This document shows positions 33,554 to 42,800 of a stretch of 64,000 nt of DNA, piece by piece. How positions within the stretch are numbered: position 1 is the first letter of the stretch; every line of letters begins with the position of its first letter. The stretch lies in NCBI GenBank assembly GCA_028867035.1, contig JAGWHB010000004.1, positions 62,001-126,000 of the forward strand, given 5' to 3'. The notes under the pieces are model-generated. The model saw nothing but the letters and a program-made list of their open reading frames with translations. It did not search any database and was not told the DNA's origin. Made by a program: the position numbers and the translations under genes. This DNA is from Nitrososphaerota archaeon (GTDB lineage Archaea; Thermoproteota; Nitrososphaeria; Nitrososphaerales; Gagatemarchaeaceae).

Positions 33554-35200
33554 TTGATGGCATTTCCTGTACAGTTGCTCCCCCAGACTGCTTCTGCCGC
33601 CGGGTCTCCGACTCTCGACATGGGGTACGGGCCCTCCACTCTATTCCCGGTCTCAGGTGGGACGCCCGTATACTCTGCAGGCGACCAGCTCTGGGTCAGG
33701 TCCCACTACGGTTCGGCCGTGCAGGTGGCGGCCACTCCGCTTCGACCTAACGCCACCTCGTACAAGCGTACGGCAGAACCCGACGTTCCGATGAAGATGC
33801 TGTCCTTCAATGATTCTGACCAGGGGCTTTGGACATTGCAGACCGCCAACCAGTCCGCCCCGTCCTTGGTATTCCTCGTAAGCTTCGCCGGCGCCACACC
33901 CGCGAATCTGACCCTGGTGGCTGATAGGCTCAAGGGAGAATCCCTCTCCATGAACTTCACGACATCCAACAGCGTCTCCTTGTACGACGCGAATGCATGC
34001 CTGCTCGGCGGGTCCGACTCTTCCAGGGTGGTTGTCCCGGTCCCGAAGGAGATCGGTGTCGGGAACGTTGTCCTGTCTCGCCAGGGAGACATAATCGGAG
34101 TCACGGGAGCAGGCCTGGGGAACGAGAACTTCACGCTGTCAGTCGAGATTTACCGTTCGTATTCGTTCCTTTCCCCGAACTCCACGACCACATTGTTATC
34201 CAGAAACGCACGAGTTGCTACAACAAGTACGGTACTCGTCTCCGGCAGGGAGTTTGTCCCGCCGCTCACTATCCAGTCGGACGCTCCCCTGAAGACCGGG
34301 GAGGATCAACTTCGAGTGTACTTCCAGGGAGCAGGCGGGCTTGCCCTTTCGACCACGCAGGTATTGTTCCCGGACCAGAACACCTGGGTCTGGCTCGGGG
34401 ATTGTCAGACGAAACCGGTCTACTCCAACGATTTCAATGTGGTGTCGCAGCTTGGGACCGACCCCGCCGCCTGGCCCAGGGAGGCCTGGCTCACCTACAC
34501 CTCTTATGGGGAACAGGGCTTCGCAAGCGTTCCGCTCGGGATTGACATCGCATCTGTGACGTTCGTCGGCGCTCCCTGGGGGGTGAAGCTCTCCATCTAC
34601 AGCATTGGAGCGAGCGCCGCGTCCGGGGTCCTTGAATCTGGTTCGGCGAACGGCACCTTGTTCATGATCCTCGACTCGCAAAACGCAAACTTCACCTACA
34701 CGGCGGGGCTGGGAAACCAGACGCTCTTCACAGGGAGGGTGGGAGGGGTCCGACCTTTCACCAGCACGATTCTGTCTATCAATGTGTCCAAGCTTGAGGT
34801 CACATACGACGTCGGGGGAGTCCCGTACCAAGGCGGGGCGGTCGGGGTGGCCGACGCAGCCGGAACAGTGAGTTCAGCCTCGACAGACAGCGCTGGGAAC
34901 GCCGTGTTCTACCTCCCCGAAGGCGACTACAACGTCACGGCATCCGGTGGGAACAGCTCGGCGAGCCAGTCCGTCTCCCTTGCGCCCGGCCAGGCGTTAC
35001 AGGTGACCCTTGGCAAAACACAGTCAGTGTGGTGGGGCACACCATTGATCTATTCCCTGGCCGCAGCCGCTGGCCTGGGAGTGGTGGCCAACGTAGCCCT
35101 CGTGCTGTGGAGGCGGACACGCCCAAGGACCGGAGTCCTTCGCTCCGCACGCAGTCAGTCGGACGGAACAGTAGCTTTCTTCATTCCCTCGCAGAAATAG
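33554..35200 (+). CDS. Secreted, C-terminally anchored surface protein
   Basis: The 548-residue product is exported and beta-rich, with a Gly/Ser-rich carboxypeptidase-like domain near 415-465 (YQGGAVGVADAAGTVSSAST ... YNVTASGGNSS) and a C-terminal span (YSLAAAAGLGVVANVALVLW). At the N-terminus the signal-like helix RRIAALLLVGLMAFPVQLLP extends upstream of the TTG at 33554, but the frame has no ATG, GTG or TTG there before the stop at 33509. Either a rarer start codon is used or the preceding ATGACACGC is joined by a one-base shift. The 3' end overlaps the opposite rlmE gene by 46 bases. Confidence 0.7.
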   Translation: MMAFPVQLLPQTASAAGSPTLDMGYGPSTLFPVSGGTPVYSAGDQLWVRSHYGSAVQVAATPLRPNATSYKRTAEPDVPMKMLSFNDSDQGLWTLQTANQSAPSLVFLVSFAGATPANLTLVADRLKGESLSMNFTTSNSVSLYDANACLLGGSDSSRVVVPVPKEIGVGNVVLSRQGDIIGVTGAGLGNENFTLSVEIYRSYSFLSPNSTTTLLSRNARVATTSTVLVSGREFVPPLTIQSDAPLKTGEDQLRVYFQGAGGLALSTTQVLFPDQNTWVWLGDCQTKPVYSNDFNVVSQLGTDPAAWPREAWLTYTSYGEQGFASVPLGIDIASVTFVGAPWGVKLSIYSIGASAASGVLESGSANGTLFMILDSQNANFTYTAGLGNQTLFTGRVGGVRPFTSTILSINVSKLEVTYDVGGVPYQGGAVGVADAAGTVSSASTDSAGNAVFYLPEGDYNVTASGGNSSASQSVSLAPGQALQVTLGKTQSVWWGTPLIYSLAAAAGLGVVANVALVLWRRTRPRTGVLRSARSQSDGTVAFFIPSQK

Positions 35201-35769
35201 TAGAGCTCAGAGCTCGCGTTCCGGCTCGCGGCGGGCTTCACTGTCCTCACCGACGTGAACAGGCGCCTGAACTCGTCGCGGACGAACTGGGACCTCTCCC
35301 CCTCGAAAAGCTTGCAGAAGACGCTCCCGCGGTCCCCGAGGAGCGCCCGGGCGATCTCGAGGACTCTCAGGGTCAGGTCGACCTGCCGCCCCTGGTCTAT
35401 CTCCCAGACTCCGGACACTGATGGCGCAAGGTCGGAGAGTATGACGTCTGCCTTACCTCCCAGCAGCGGCTCGACCTTGGCCACGAGCCCCGGGTCGTGG
35501 ACGTCCATCTTCAATGAGACGACGTTCTTTTCCCTCAGGCGGATCTTGTCCAGGTCGACTCCGACCACCAGCCCGGAGGGCCCCACAAGCTCCGCTGCTA
35601 CCTGCATCCATCCGCCCGGAGCCGCGCCGAGGTCGAGCACCTTGCCTCCCGGGCGGAGGAACCCGTACCTCTCGTTGGACTCGATGAGCTTGAATGCCGC
35701 CCTGCTCTTGTAACCCTGCTCCCTCGCCAGGCGCCTGTAGAGGTCCCTGCGGGCCTCGTCCAGCCTCAT
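35155..35769 (-). CDS. rlmE: RlmE/FtsJ-type rRNA 2'-O-methyltransferase
   Basis: The 204-residue SAM methyltransferase has the KDKE catalytic set of RrmJ: K27 (RAAFKLIE), D113 (ILSDLAPSVSG), K153 (FCKLFEGE) and E188 (ASSELYYFC), plus the SAM loop VLDLGAAPGGW. It would methylate a uridine ribose in the peptidyl-transferase A loop of 23S rRNA. It follows cytidine deaminase with an ATGA overlap. Arg/Lys patches at the N-terminus (REQGYKSRAAF) contact RNA. Confidence 0.94.
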   Translation of the reverse strand: MRLDEARRDLYRRLAREQGYKSRAAFKLIESNERYGFLRPGGKVLDLGAAPGGWMQVAAELVGPSGLVVGVDLDKIRLREKNVVSLKMDVHDPGLVAKVEPLLGGKADVILSDLAPSVSGVWEIDQGRQVDLTLRVLEIARALLGDRGSVFCKLFEGERSQFVRDEFRRLFTSVRTVKPAASRNASSELYYFCEGMKKATVPSD

Positions 35770-36176
35770 CCTCTGGCCAGCTCGTCAGGCTTGAAGTGCT
35801 CGGGAAGGAGGGACCCCGCGGTCCCGTCCTCCGAGAAGCCGTCGACCCCCCGTCTTAGCACCTTCATCTTCGGATTGAATTCCACCATGACCTGCCTGCA
35901 GGCCCCGCAGGGCTTCGTGAAGTCCTCTGACTTCCCGACAACTGCTATCGCAACTATCTTCCGTGCGCCCTCAGACACTGCCTTGAAGATGGCAGTCCTC
36001 TCCGCGCAGCAGGATAGCCCATAGGACGCGTTTTCGATGTTGGCACCGGTGTAGATTTCTCCGCTTGAAGTCAGCACCGCGGCCCCGATCTTGACCTTCG
36101 AGTAGGGGGAGTAGGCGTTCGCACGTGCCTTCTTCGCCGCCGCCACTAGGGCGTCGAGTTCCTTCTTTCCGGCCAA
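35766..36176 (-). CDS. cdd: Cytidine deaminase
   Basis: The enzyme deaminates cytidine and deoxycytidine in pyrimidine salvage. The 136-residue protein carries the tetrameric CDA zinc site, C57 and E59 (SCCAERTAI) with C90 and C93 (KPCGACRQVM), and the substrate loop FTKPCG, so it is of the Cys-ligand class. The fold starts with AYSPYSKVKIGAAV. It lies 10 bases downstream of the TFE-beta gene, in the translation operon. Confidence 0.93.
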   Translation of the reverse strand: MAGKKELDALVAAAKKARANAYSPYSKVKIGAAVLTSSGEIYTGANIENASYGLSCCAERTAIFKAVSEGARKIVAIAVVGKSEDFTKPCGACRQVMVEFNPKMKVLRRGVDGFSEDGTAGSLLPEHFKPDELARG

Positions 36177-36186
36177 TGCAGTGGTC

Positions 36187-36687
36187 CTACCTGGCGGGGA
36201 CCGCGGCCGGCTCGGCCACCTGGGTTCTGGCCGTGAGCGCTTCCTGGACCACCCAGGGCCCTATCCAGGGGCAGACGTAGGGGCTGATCTCGCCGTCGAT
36301 GGAGCACTTCGGCTCGTACTGGCAGACGATGCAGGGAGCTTTTTCGATTGAAGTCATGTCGGTGGGGAAGCGCAGAGGGGTGAGCTTGTAGGTCCACCTG
36401 CCTTCCTCGAGGACCTTCACCCGCCCTATGAGCCCCCTCCTTTCGAGCCTGATGGCGAGCCTCGAGCCGTCCCTGCTTGTGAGCCCAAGCTCCTTCCAGA
36501 TTTCGCTCTGCAGGACGCCGTCCCTCCCTCTCTCCACCACGAGCTTGTAGACCCTGGACGTGAGGTCGACCAGCTCCTCCTCGGTCCTTTCGACCGGCTG
36601 GGCTGGCTGCGCCTGCTTCTTCTCAGCCTTTGGCTGTTTCTTGGCGGCTTTCGGCTTCGCTCCCTTGTGCTTCGGTTTGGGCGTCAT
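36187..36687 (-). CDS. TFE-beta / RPC34-like transcription factor with 4Fe-4S site
   Basis: The ATG at 36687 overlaps the TFB stop as ATGA. The 166-residue product has a Lys-rich N-terminal tail, a winged helix (about 38-100: LVDLTSRVYKLVVERGRDGV ... SRLAIRLERRGLIGRV) and four Cys (C119, C122, C128, C139; PCIVCQYEPKC and YVCPW) matching the Fe-S domain of TFE-beta/hRPC39 homologues in Crenarchaeota and Thaumarchaeota. With TFE-alpha it stabilises the open promoter complex. Its coupling to a TFB gene supports the assignment. Confidence 0.86.
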   Translation of the reverse strand: MTPKPKHKGAKPKAAKKQPKAEKKQAQPAQPVERTEEELVDLTSRVYKLVVERGRDGVLQSEIWKELGLTSRDGSRLAIRLERRGLIGRVKVLEEGRWTYKLTPLRFPTDMTSIEKAPCIVCQYEPKCSIDGEISPYVCPWIGPWVVQEALTARTQVAEPAAVPAR

Positions 36688-37631
36688 TTTCCAGGCATGA
36701 ACTCCTGTCTTATCACAAAGTTGTCGAGTATCTCCCTGCACCTGTTCCTGACGGTCACTTCAGTCACTTCGGCGAACTCGGCCACCTCCCTCTGCGGGAG
36801 GTGCTCACCGACCATGACGGAAGAGAGGTATACGTAGGCCGCGGCGAGCCCGGCGGGCGCCTTCCCGCTCGAGATCTTAGAGTCGCTCGTCTTCCGCGCC
36901 AGGGTGAGGGCGAGGTGCTCGACCCGGGGATCGATCTTCGCCATGTTGACGAGCTTGGAGATGTACTTCTCCACCGACGGCGGAGGGATGTACTCCTTTT
37001 CGACCTCCTTGAGGACCAAGCGGAAGTACCTGGCGACGCTCCCCTTCTCCATCCCTGAGGCCCTCGCGACCTCCTTCAGGGTCCGTGACACGCCGCACTT
37101 CCTGCACGCGAGGTAGACGGTGGCGGCCGTCATTCCGAGGATCGACTTGCTCTTCGCGACCTTCATCTTGGCCGAGGTCCTGTAAATCTGGGCGGCAGTT
37201 TCGGCGACGTTATCCGGGAGGTTTAGAGCCTCGCAGAGCTCGCTGATTTTGGACAGGACGTTAGACAGCCCGCGCTCCTCGCTGTTGACAGTCCTCGTCC
37301 TGCTCTGCCATTTCCTCATCTTCTCGACCGTGGCTCTCATGGCCGGGTCGAGGTACTTGCCATGAGAATCGCGCATCGTCCTGCTTATCTCAGTGGAGAG
37401 GCCGAAGTCGTGGAGGGCGAGTGTCGTGGGCGAACCGACTCTGACCCGCTTGTTCTTCTCCTCGAGGTCCATAGCTTTCCATTCAGGGCCCGAATCGGCA
37501 GGCGCAGCCGTCACATAGCCGCAGGTGGCGCAGACCTGCTCCCCCTTCTCAGAATCCCCGATCAGCCTGTTCCCGCAGACGGGGCAGGAGGTCCTGAAGC
37601 CGTCGTCCCTGCTCGTGTTCCAGAGGCTCAT
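36684..37631 (-). CDS. tfb: Transcription initiation factor B (TFB)
   Basis: This 315-residue factor bridges TBP-TATA and RNA polymerase. It has an N-terminal zinc ribbon (C16, C19, C34, C37), a B-reader/linker (GPEWKAMDLEEKNKRVRVGS), two cyclin folds (ETAAQIYRTSAKMKVAKSKS ... and VEHLALTLARKTSDSKISSG ...) and a C-terminal helix-turn-helix that contacts the BRE (VTEVTVRNRCREILDNF). A second TFB lies at 53152. It is in an operon with Gar1 upstream and TFE-beta downstream. Confidence 0.95.
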   Translation of the reverse strand: MSLWNTSRDDGFRTSCPVCGNRLIGDSEKGEQVCATCGYVTAAPADSGPEWKAMDLEEKNKRVRVGSPTTLALHDFGLSTEISRTMRDSHGKYLDPAMRATVEKMRKWQSRTRTVNSEERGLSNVLSKISELCEALNLPDNVAETAAQIYRTSAKMKVAKSKSILGMTAATVYLACRKCGVSRTLKEVARASGMEKGSVARYFRLVLKEVEKEYIPPPSVEKYISKLVNMAKIDPRVEHLALTLARKTSDSKISSGKAPAGLAAAYVYLSSVMVGEHLPQREVAEFAEVTEVTVRNRCREILDNFVIRQEFMPGK

Positions 37632-37634
37632 ATC

Positions 37635-37856
37635 CTAGTTCTCCATGAATGCGGGGTCCCCCGGTTTACCAAGCCTGCTGCTGACGACGGCGACTGAGGC
37701 GTAGGGGGCCCTCACCGGCCCGATGAGCTCGACCACCCTCCCCAGTCTGTGCTTCCTGTCGTCGAACAGAAACGAGCCGGGTCTGACCTCCTTCGACAGT
37801 TTAACGATGAGCCGGCCGCTTTTGGCCTGGTGAAGAATTGTGCCGACCTGAAACAA
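37635..37856 (-). CDS. gar1: Gar1-like H/ACA RNP protein
   Basis: The 73-residue beta-barrel protein has the core QVGTILHQAKSGRLIVKLS and the segment GRVVELIGPVRAPYASV, typical of archaeal Gar1, which binds the Cbf5 pseudouridine synthase. The short size is usual. It sits between SRP19 (47 bases upstream) and TFB in a translation-linked operon. Confidence 0.85.
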   Translation of the reverse strand: MFQVGTILHQAKSGRLIVKLSKEVRPGSFLFDDRKHRLGRVVELIGPVRAPYASVAVVSSRLGKPGDPAFMEN

Positions 37857-37903
37857 GAGAGACGAACGCCGGCCGTCTTGCCTTTAAACCTTCGCGGGCG
37901 TCG

Positions 37904-38230
37904 CTATTTTTTGCGGTTTTTTTGTGGTTGCTGCTTGCGCTTCTGCGCCATGCCCCGGACGGTCGAAAGTTCCTTGGCTATTTTCAGCAGAAGTTCGTGC
38001 TTGCGGCCTGCCTTGGTCACAGACACGTACCCGGAGTCCCTCGATGCGCGGGCCGGGTGGTGCGCCGGCTGGGTTTGAGGCTGCAGGTTCAACCTTCGGC
38101 ACGCCTCACCCAGTTCTGCGAGTGCCGGCGTCCTCGTGGCCGAGCTCAGGGGGACCCTCCTCCCCTCGCTCCGCTTCAGCTCAGAGTCGAAGTAGTCCAG
38201 CCAGAAAACGTACCTTTCGTACTCTTTCAT
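37904..38230 (-). CDS. srp19: Signal recognition particle 19 kDa protein
   Basis: SRP19 binds the tips of helices 6 and 8 of SRP RNA and promotes SRP54 docking. The 108-residue product shows VFWLDYFDSELKRSEGRRVP, then TPALAELGEACRRLNLQPQT and a C-terminal Lys/Arg-rich tail, as in archaeal SRP19. The ATG start overlaps the S8e stop by four bases (ATGA). Confidence 0.88.
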   Translation of the reverse strand: MKEYERYVFWLDYFDSELKRSEGRRVPLSSATRTPALAELGEACRRLNLQPQTQPAHHPARASRDSGYVSVTKAGRKHELLLKIAKELSTVRGMAQKRKQQPQKNRKK

Positions 38231-38613
38231 TTCTTCGAGGCGAGCACGGCGTTGACCACCCCGTCGGCCGTGGGACGGGAGGTCACTACAGCTTCCCCCG
38301 CTTCGGTCTCAATGACCGCCCCCTTCGTGATAACCCCCCTCCTCTCGTAGTCTCTGTTCGCGGGGCTCTTCTTTACCCTCAGGATCTTCGACTTCTTCGC
38401 CTTCCCCGATGGGTCGGAGACGTTGGCGTGGTCGGCGAATATCATCCCGGTGGAGGTACGGCCTCCTCTCCTGTAGATCTCTCTGCTCGAGGCGGGACCC
38501 ACGAGCGGTTCGATGGCATATCCATCCTTCTCGTATGCCCTTCTGCCCCTGAACGCCCTTGACCTTCCGCCCGTCGGTTTGCGCTTGACCAGGTTCTCAA
38601 TGGGACGTGTCAT
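38227..38613 (-). CDS. rps8e: 30S ribosomal protein S8e
   Basis: The 128-residue protein matches archaeal S8e: MTRPIENLVKRKPTGGRSR with basic residues, IEPLVGPASSREI, TRTSTGM-type signature as RRGGRTSTGMIF, ANVSDPSGKAKKSKILRV, ANRDYERRGVITKGAVIET and AVVTSRPTADGVVNAVL. It is the first gene of a run S8e, SRP19, Gar1, TFB, TFE-beta, Cdd, RlmE on the minus strand. Confidence 0.95.
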   Translation of the reverse strand: MTRPIENLVKRKPTGGRSRAFRGRRAYEKDGYAIEPLVGPASSREIYRRGGRTSTGMIFADHANVSDPSGKAKKSKILRVKKSPANRDYERRGVITKGAVIETEAGEAVVTSRPTADGVVNAVLASKK

Positions 38614-38667
38614 GTTCGCTGTTCCTTTCAGAGTTGCGCCCTCCGTCCCCGGATGTTAAGCGTTTTG

Positions 38668-39207
38668 CTATCTGAGAGTCAGTGTCCTGCTCTCGAGCTG
38701 CCTCTTCAGGATGGGCACGTCGGTGCTCAGCCCGAAGTAGTCCGCGAACCTGTTTGTCGTCTTGTAGGCCCTGCTCCTCCCCTGCTTCTCGCTCAACACG
38801 AAGCCCACCTCCTCGAGCTCCTTCAGGTGCTGGTAGACGGTAGAACCACGCCTCAGAACGAGCTCCGCCGATGAGATGGGCTGGAAGAAGGCTATGAAAG
38901 AGAGCGTCCTGACCGCCGCCCGCGACAGGAGGGGCCTGGTCGCGAACTTCCTCGCTGTCTGGGTGTACTTCGCCTTCAGCTGCATGGCGAACTTCGGGCC
39001 CGAGTATTCCACTATCTCCACGGCCTGCATGCTCCCGTTGACGGACTTCGCTATCTCTCTGGCGATGGCGGCCGCCTTCCTATCTGAGGAGGTTCCCGCG
39101 ACGTGAGCTATCTCCTCCACGCCCAGTGGCCTTCCCGCGGCGTAGAGCGCGGCCTCGACCTTGGCCAGGACTTCCTTCGAGACCGATTCGCCGACGGCCT
39201 CACTCAA
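38668..39207 (-). CDS. scpB: Segregation and condensation protein B
   Basis: ScpB is the winged-helix partner of the SMC-kleisin complex. The 179-residue protein has two winged helices (about 12-80: EVLAKVEAALYAAGRPLGVE ... and about 90-160: PLLSRAAVRTLSFIAFFQPI ... STVYQHLKELEEVGFVLSEK). It starts at TTG with eight bases of overlap with scpA, so the order smc-scpA-scpB is one operon, a compact bacterial-like condensin locus found also in some archaea. Confidence 0.88.
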   Translation of the reverse strand: MSEAVGESVSKEVLAKVEAALYAAGRPLGVEEIAHVAGTSSDRKAAAIAREIAKSVNGSMQAVEIVEYSGPKFAMQLKAKYTQTARKFATRPLLSRAAVRTLSFIAFFQPISSAELVLRRGSTVYQHLKELEEVGFVLSEKQGRSRAYKTTNRFADYFGLSTDVPILKRQLESRTLTLR

Positions 39208-39865
39208 GCTGACCCACCGACACTACCAGCGCATCTTCGTCGGTCTCCTCCTGGTTTATGACGACTTCGCCGTCGTTGGCCGCGAAAAGGAGGAGGATGA
39301 AGACGCGGGCGGCGTCGATTGGACTGAGGCCTCTGACCAGTTCAGACAGGAGTGTCTTCCCGGTCGCCCTGAGCCTCTCGACTAGTATCTTCCTGAACTC
39401 GGAGAGAAGGGACTGAAGCGACAGGACGTAGTTGTCGAAGTTGGGCGGAGGGAGCTCCGCGAGGGCGAGGGGGTTCTGGTCTGACCCTCCCTGCTCGTCG
39501 ACTACTATCTCCTGCATGATGCGGCCCAGCTCGTTGAAGAGCTCGTCGATGTTGGTGGAGTACACTTCGTATCTGAAGGGCATCACTATGATCTGCGGCG
39601 GCTCCGACGAGTCAAGGAACCTGTGCTGCAACCTGAGCCTCTCGAATAGGAACAGGGTCTCCACCTTCAGCCTGTAGATGGTGGCCGAGGAAAGGGCCGC
39701 CGTCCCTGCCGCGCGCATGTCGATCAGTTCCGTCTGGGATATCGCCTTCAGGAACATGTCGAGGAGCTCGCTGAGGTTGATCTCCCATGGGCTCTTGCGC
39801 TTGGCCAGGGAGGGGTCGATCAGGACGTTGAGCGGAGGGCGCCCGAGAAGCGTCGAACTAGGCAC
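39200..39865 (-). CDS. scpA: Segregation and condensation protein A (kleisin)
   Basis: The kleisin subunit binds the SMC head and coiled coil. The 221-residue product has an N-terminal helical domain (INLSELLDMFLKAISQTELI, DMRAAGTAALSSATIYRLKV) and a C-terminal winged helix (about 170-221) rich in acidic residues. It overlaps smc by eight bases at its start and scpB by eight at its end, giving strict translational coupling. Confidence 0.88.
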   Translation of the reverse strand: MPSSTLLGRPPLNVLIDPSLAKRKSPWEINLSELLDMFLKAISQTELIDMRAAGTAALSSATIYRLKVETLFLFERLRLQHRFLDSSEPPQIIVMPFRYEVYSTNIDELFNELGRIMQEIVVDEQGGSDQNPLALAELPPPNFDNYVLSLQSLLSEFRKILVERLRATGKTLLSELVRGLSPIDAARVFILLLFAANDGEVVINQEETDEDALVVSVGQLE

Positions 39866-42800
39866 GTCTGGGCACCTCTGCCGGCTTGTAGTGGACGACG
39901 CGGCTCATCCCGCCAGCAGAGTAGACACCGTAGGTCATGTCGCTCTGTGCGACGAAGACGTCGCGGAGGGTGATGGCTATGATCTGGGCGTCGGAGGACT
40001 TCTCCTTGAGGAAGCGCGCGAGGCTGTCGGAGTTGACCGCGTCCAGGGCGGCGTCGATTTCGTCGAACAGGTAGAACGGGTGCCCCTGGACCGCCTGCAT
40101 CGCGAGTATCATGGAGACCCCCGTCACCGCCCTCTGGCCTCCGCTGTGCTGCGACGACTCGCGGAGCCCGTTCCCAAAGTCCGCCCTCAGGATGACCCCA
40201 CCGGTGAAAAGCTCCTCCGGGTTCTCAAGCTCGAGCAGAGCCCTCCCCCCCGTGAGCTTCCCGAATATCGAGCTGAACTCCGTCCCCACGCGGTCGAAGG
40301 CTGACATGAAGACCTTCCTCTTCTCCGACTCCACGCTCTCGATGAATGTGATGATGGAGTTCCGTTCGTTCTCGAGCTCGTTGTGGCGCACGGAGAGGCT
40401 CTTGTAGCTCACGTACATCTCGGCGTACTGCCTGTCGGCGCCCCTGTTGACGGACCCGATGGCGAGCTGGTACTCCTGCTGGAGCTCCCCCAGCAGCGAT
40501 TCGCTCGATTCAAAGAACTCTAGCTCCTCGGAATACCCGAGCATCCTCAGGCTTCCCAGCGCCTCTTCGACCTTCTCTTGGGTCGTCGACGACTGGCCCG
40601 AGATCGCGAAAAGGTCCTTCTGGTGCCCCGCTATGGACCGCGACACCGCGTCCCTCTCCTCCTTCAGCCGCTTGGACCTGCTGTCGAACTCATCCAGTAC
40701 CGGCTGGCTCCTCTTGGAGGAATCCATCAGCTTCGAGATTTGGTCCTCCATCGACTTCTTCTGCTCCGCGAGCTCCCTTATCCTTCGAGGGGCCTCCCTC
40801 ACGAACTGCTTGTTGGATTGGAGGTCTTCGGTCGCGTTGGAGAGGTCGAGCTGGTTCTCTTCAAGCGCCCTCAGCAGGACGTTCTCGAGGTTCGCCTTTT
40901 CGCGGGTGAGGGTGAGGTTGAGGTCCTGTATCCTGTTCCTTATCGTGTCTATCTCGGACGACAGCGACTGCTTGGTGCCGTCCACTTCTGCGAGCATCGA
41001 GTCTAGCCCCAGAGACTGCGCGTCGACGACCACCTGCTGCAGCGAGGCCATCCCTTTGGCGATAGAGTCCTTCCTCTCGAGGTTGGTCTTGAGCCGCTCC
41101 TCCAGCCGGGCGACCGTCGAGGCCTGCTTCTGATACTCGGAGCTCATGTTCCTGAATATGCTCTTGTACCTGTTGGCCATCCTTGTGATTGTGGTGGCCT
41201 CGGCCTTCAGGCTCGTCGTCGAGACGATCTTCTTCACGCGCTCCTTCATGATGGAGCGGGAGTCGGACTCGAGGTGGTCGAGCTCCGACCTCCTCCTGTC
41301 GATGGCTCCCTTCAGGGCCCCGACGGCGTCCTCGACTTCGCTGATCCCTTCGATGTTCTCGAGCCCCTCCATCAGGTTGACCAACAGCTCCTGGAACCCA
41401 TAGCTGAACGCCCGGCCGCCCTGCTCGAACGTCTCCCCCGATGCGGTCACGGCTCTGACCCCTTCGGACGCGAGTATGTACCCGATGGCTTCGGTCTCCA
41501 CGAGCACCGAGTCTCCCGCGAGGAAGTTCACCAGCCCTTCGAACTCCTTTTCGCACTTTATCACATCGGACAGCGGGCCCATGACCCCCGCCGACCTGTC
41601 CACATCGATTGCCTTGACATCCTCGACCTCGCTCAGGGGGATGACAGAGAAGCTCCTCGCCTTCAAGGACTTCGCGGCTTTGATCAACTGCGTCATGGAC
41701 TTCAGGTCCTGGACTATGAACGCGCCCATCCATTTCCCGAGGACGGCGTTGACTGCCTTCGAATACTGCTGCGGATACTTTACCATCTGGCCGAGCCGTC
41801 CTACGTAGCCAGGCACCCCTCCTTCGTCGCAGAACTCCTGCAGCTTCAGCTGCCCGCTCCTCTCCCCAGCGAGACTCTCGGACATGTGCCTGAACGCCTC
41901 CTCCTTGGAGACTTCGGCCGACGCCCTCTCCAAGATCTTGGACGCGCTCTGGACTGAGGATACGAGCCTCTCCCTCGTCCTCTCCACCTCCGTGAGGTTC
42001 TCGTCCAACGAGTTGAGCTCCTTCGTCGAGCTGTCGTAGAGCTCGAAGAGCTGCTTCGTGCTCGCCTCCAGCTTCTGGAGAACCTCTGAGTAACCGTCCA
42101 CCCTCAGCTTCAGCTCGTCGAGGCGCTTCTTCTCCACTCCGAGGCTCGCGTTGGTCGCGTTGATCGTGAGGTCCACCTGGGTGAGCTTCTGTCCCAGGTC
42201 CGCGAGCCGTACCTGGACCCTGGCTGTCTGCTTCCCCTTCTTCTCCATGGTGGCCCTGAGCTCCTCCCCGGCGTGGAAGAACTCCTTGAGCCTCTGTGCC
42301 AGCTCCGCGTGTTTCGCGTCGAGCTTCTCAATCTCACCCGTCAGCTGCCTGACTGTCGTGTTGGCTGAGTTCGCCTCCCTCTGCTTCCCTGACACCACCT
42401 GTTTGAGCTGCGGGACCGTCTCTCCTTCGAGTTCGGCTACGTTTGCCTCGGCAGTCTTGAAGTCTGATTCGAGAGTCTCAAGCTCGTTCCGCATTTCGGC
42501 GAGCTGGAACTGAAGCTCCACATGGCTCGCCCCCCCTCCCTGGATGACCTCGACGATGAACCGCGTCTTTTCGTTGTCCACCTGGCCGATGCGGTTCTCC
42601 AGCTCGACCAGACGGGCGCCAAGGTCGCTCAGCCTTCCGTTCAGCTCCAGCTCCTGCGAGCGCAGGTCGGAGAGCCTCCCCTTCAGGTCGCCTATCTTCT
42701 TCGACGTCAGTACGGCCGACAGCCAGTTGATCTGCGACTCCAGCAGGTTGAACCTGACCATGTCGGTGCGCTGCGAATCGAGAGACTCCAGGGTGCTCTT

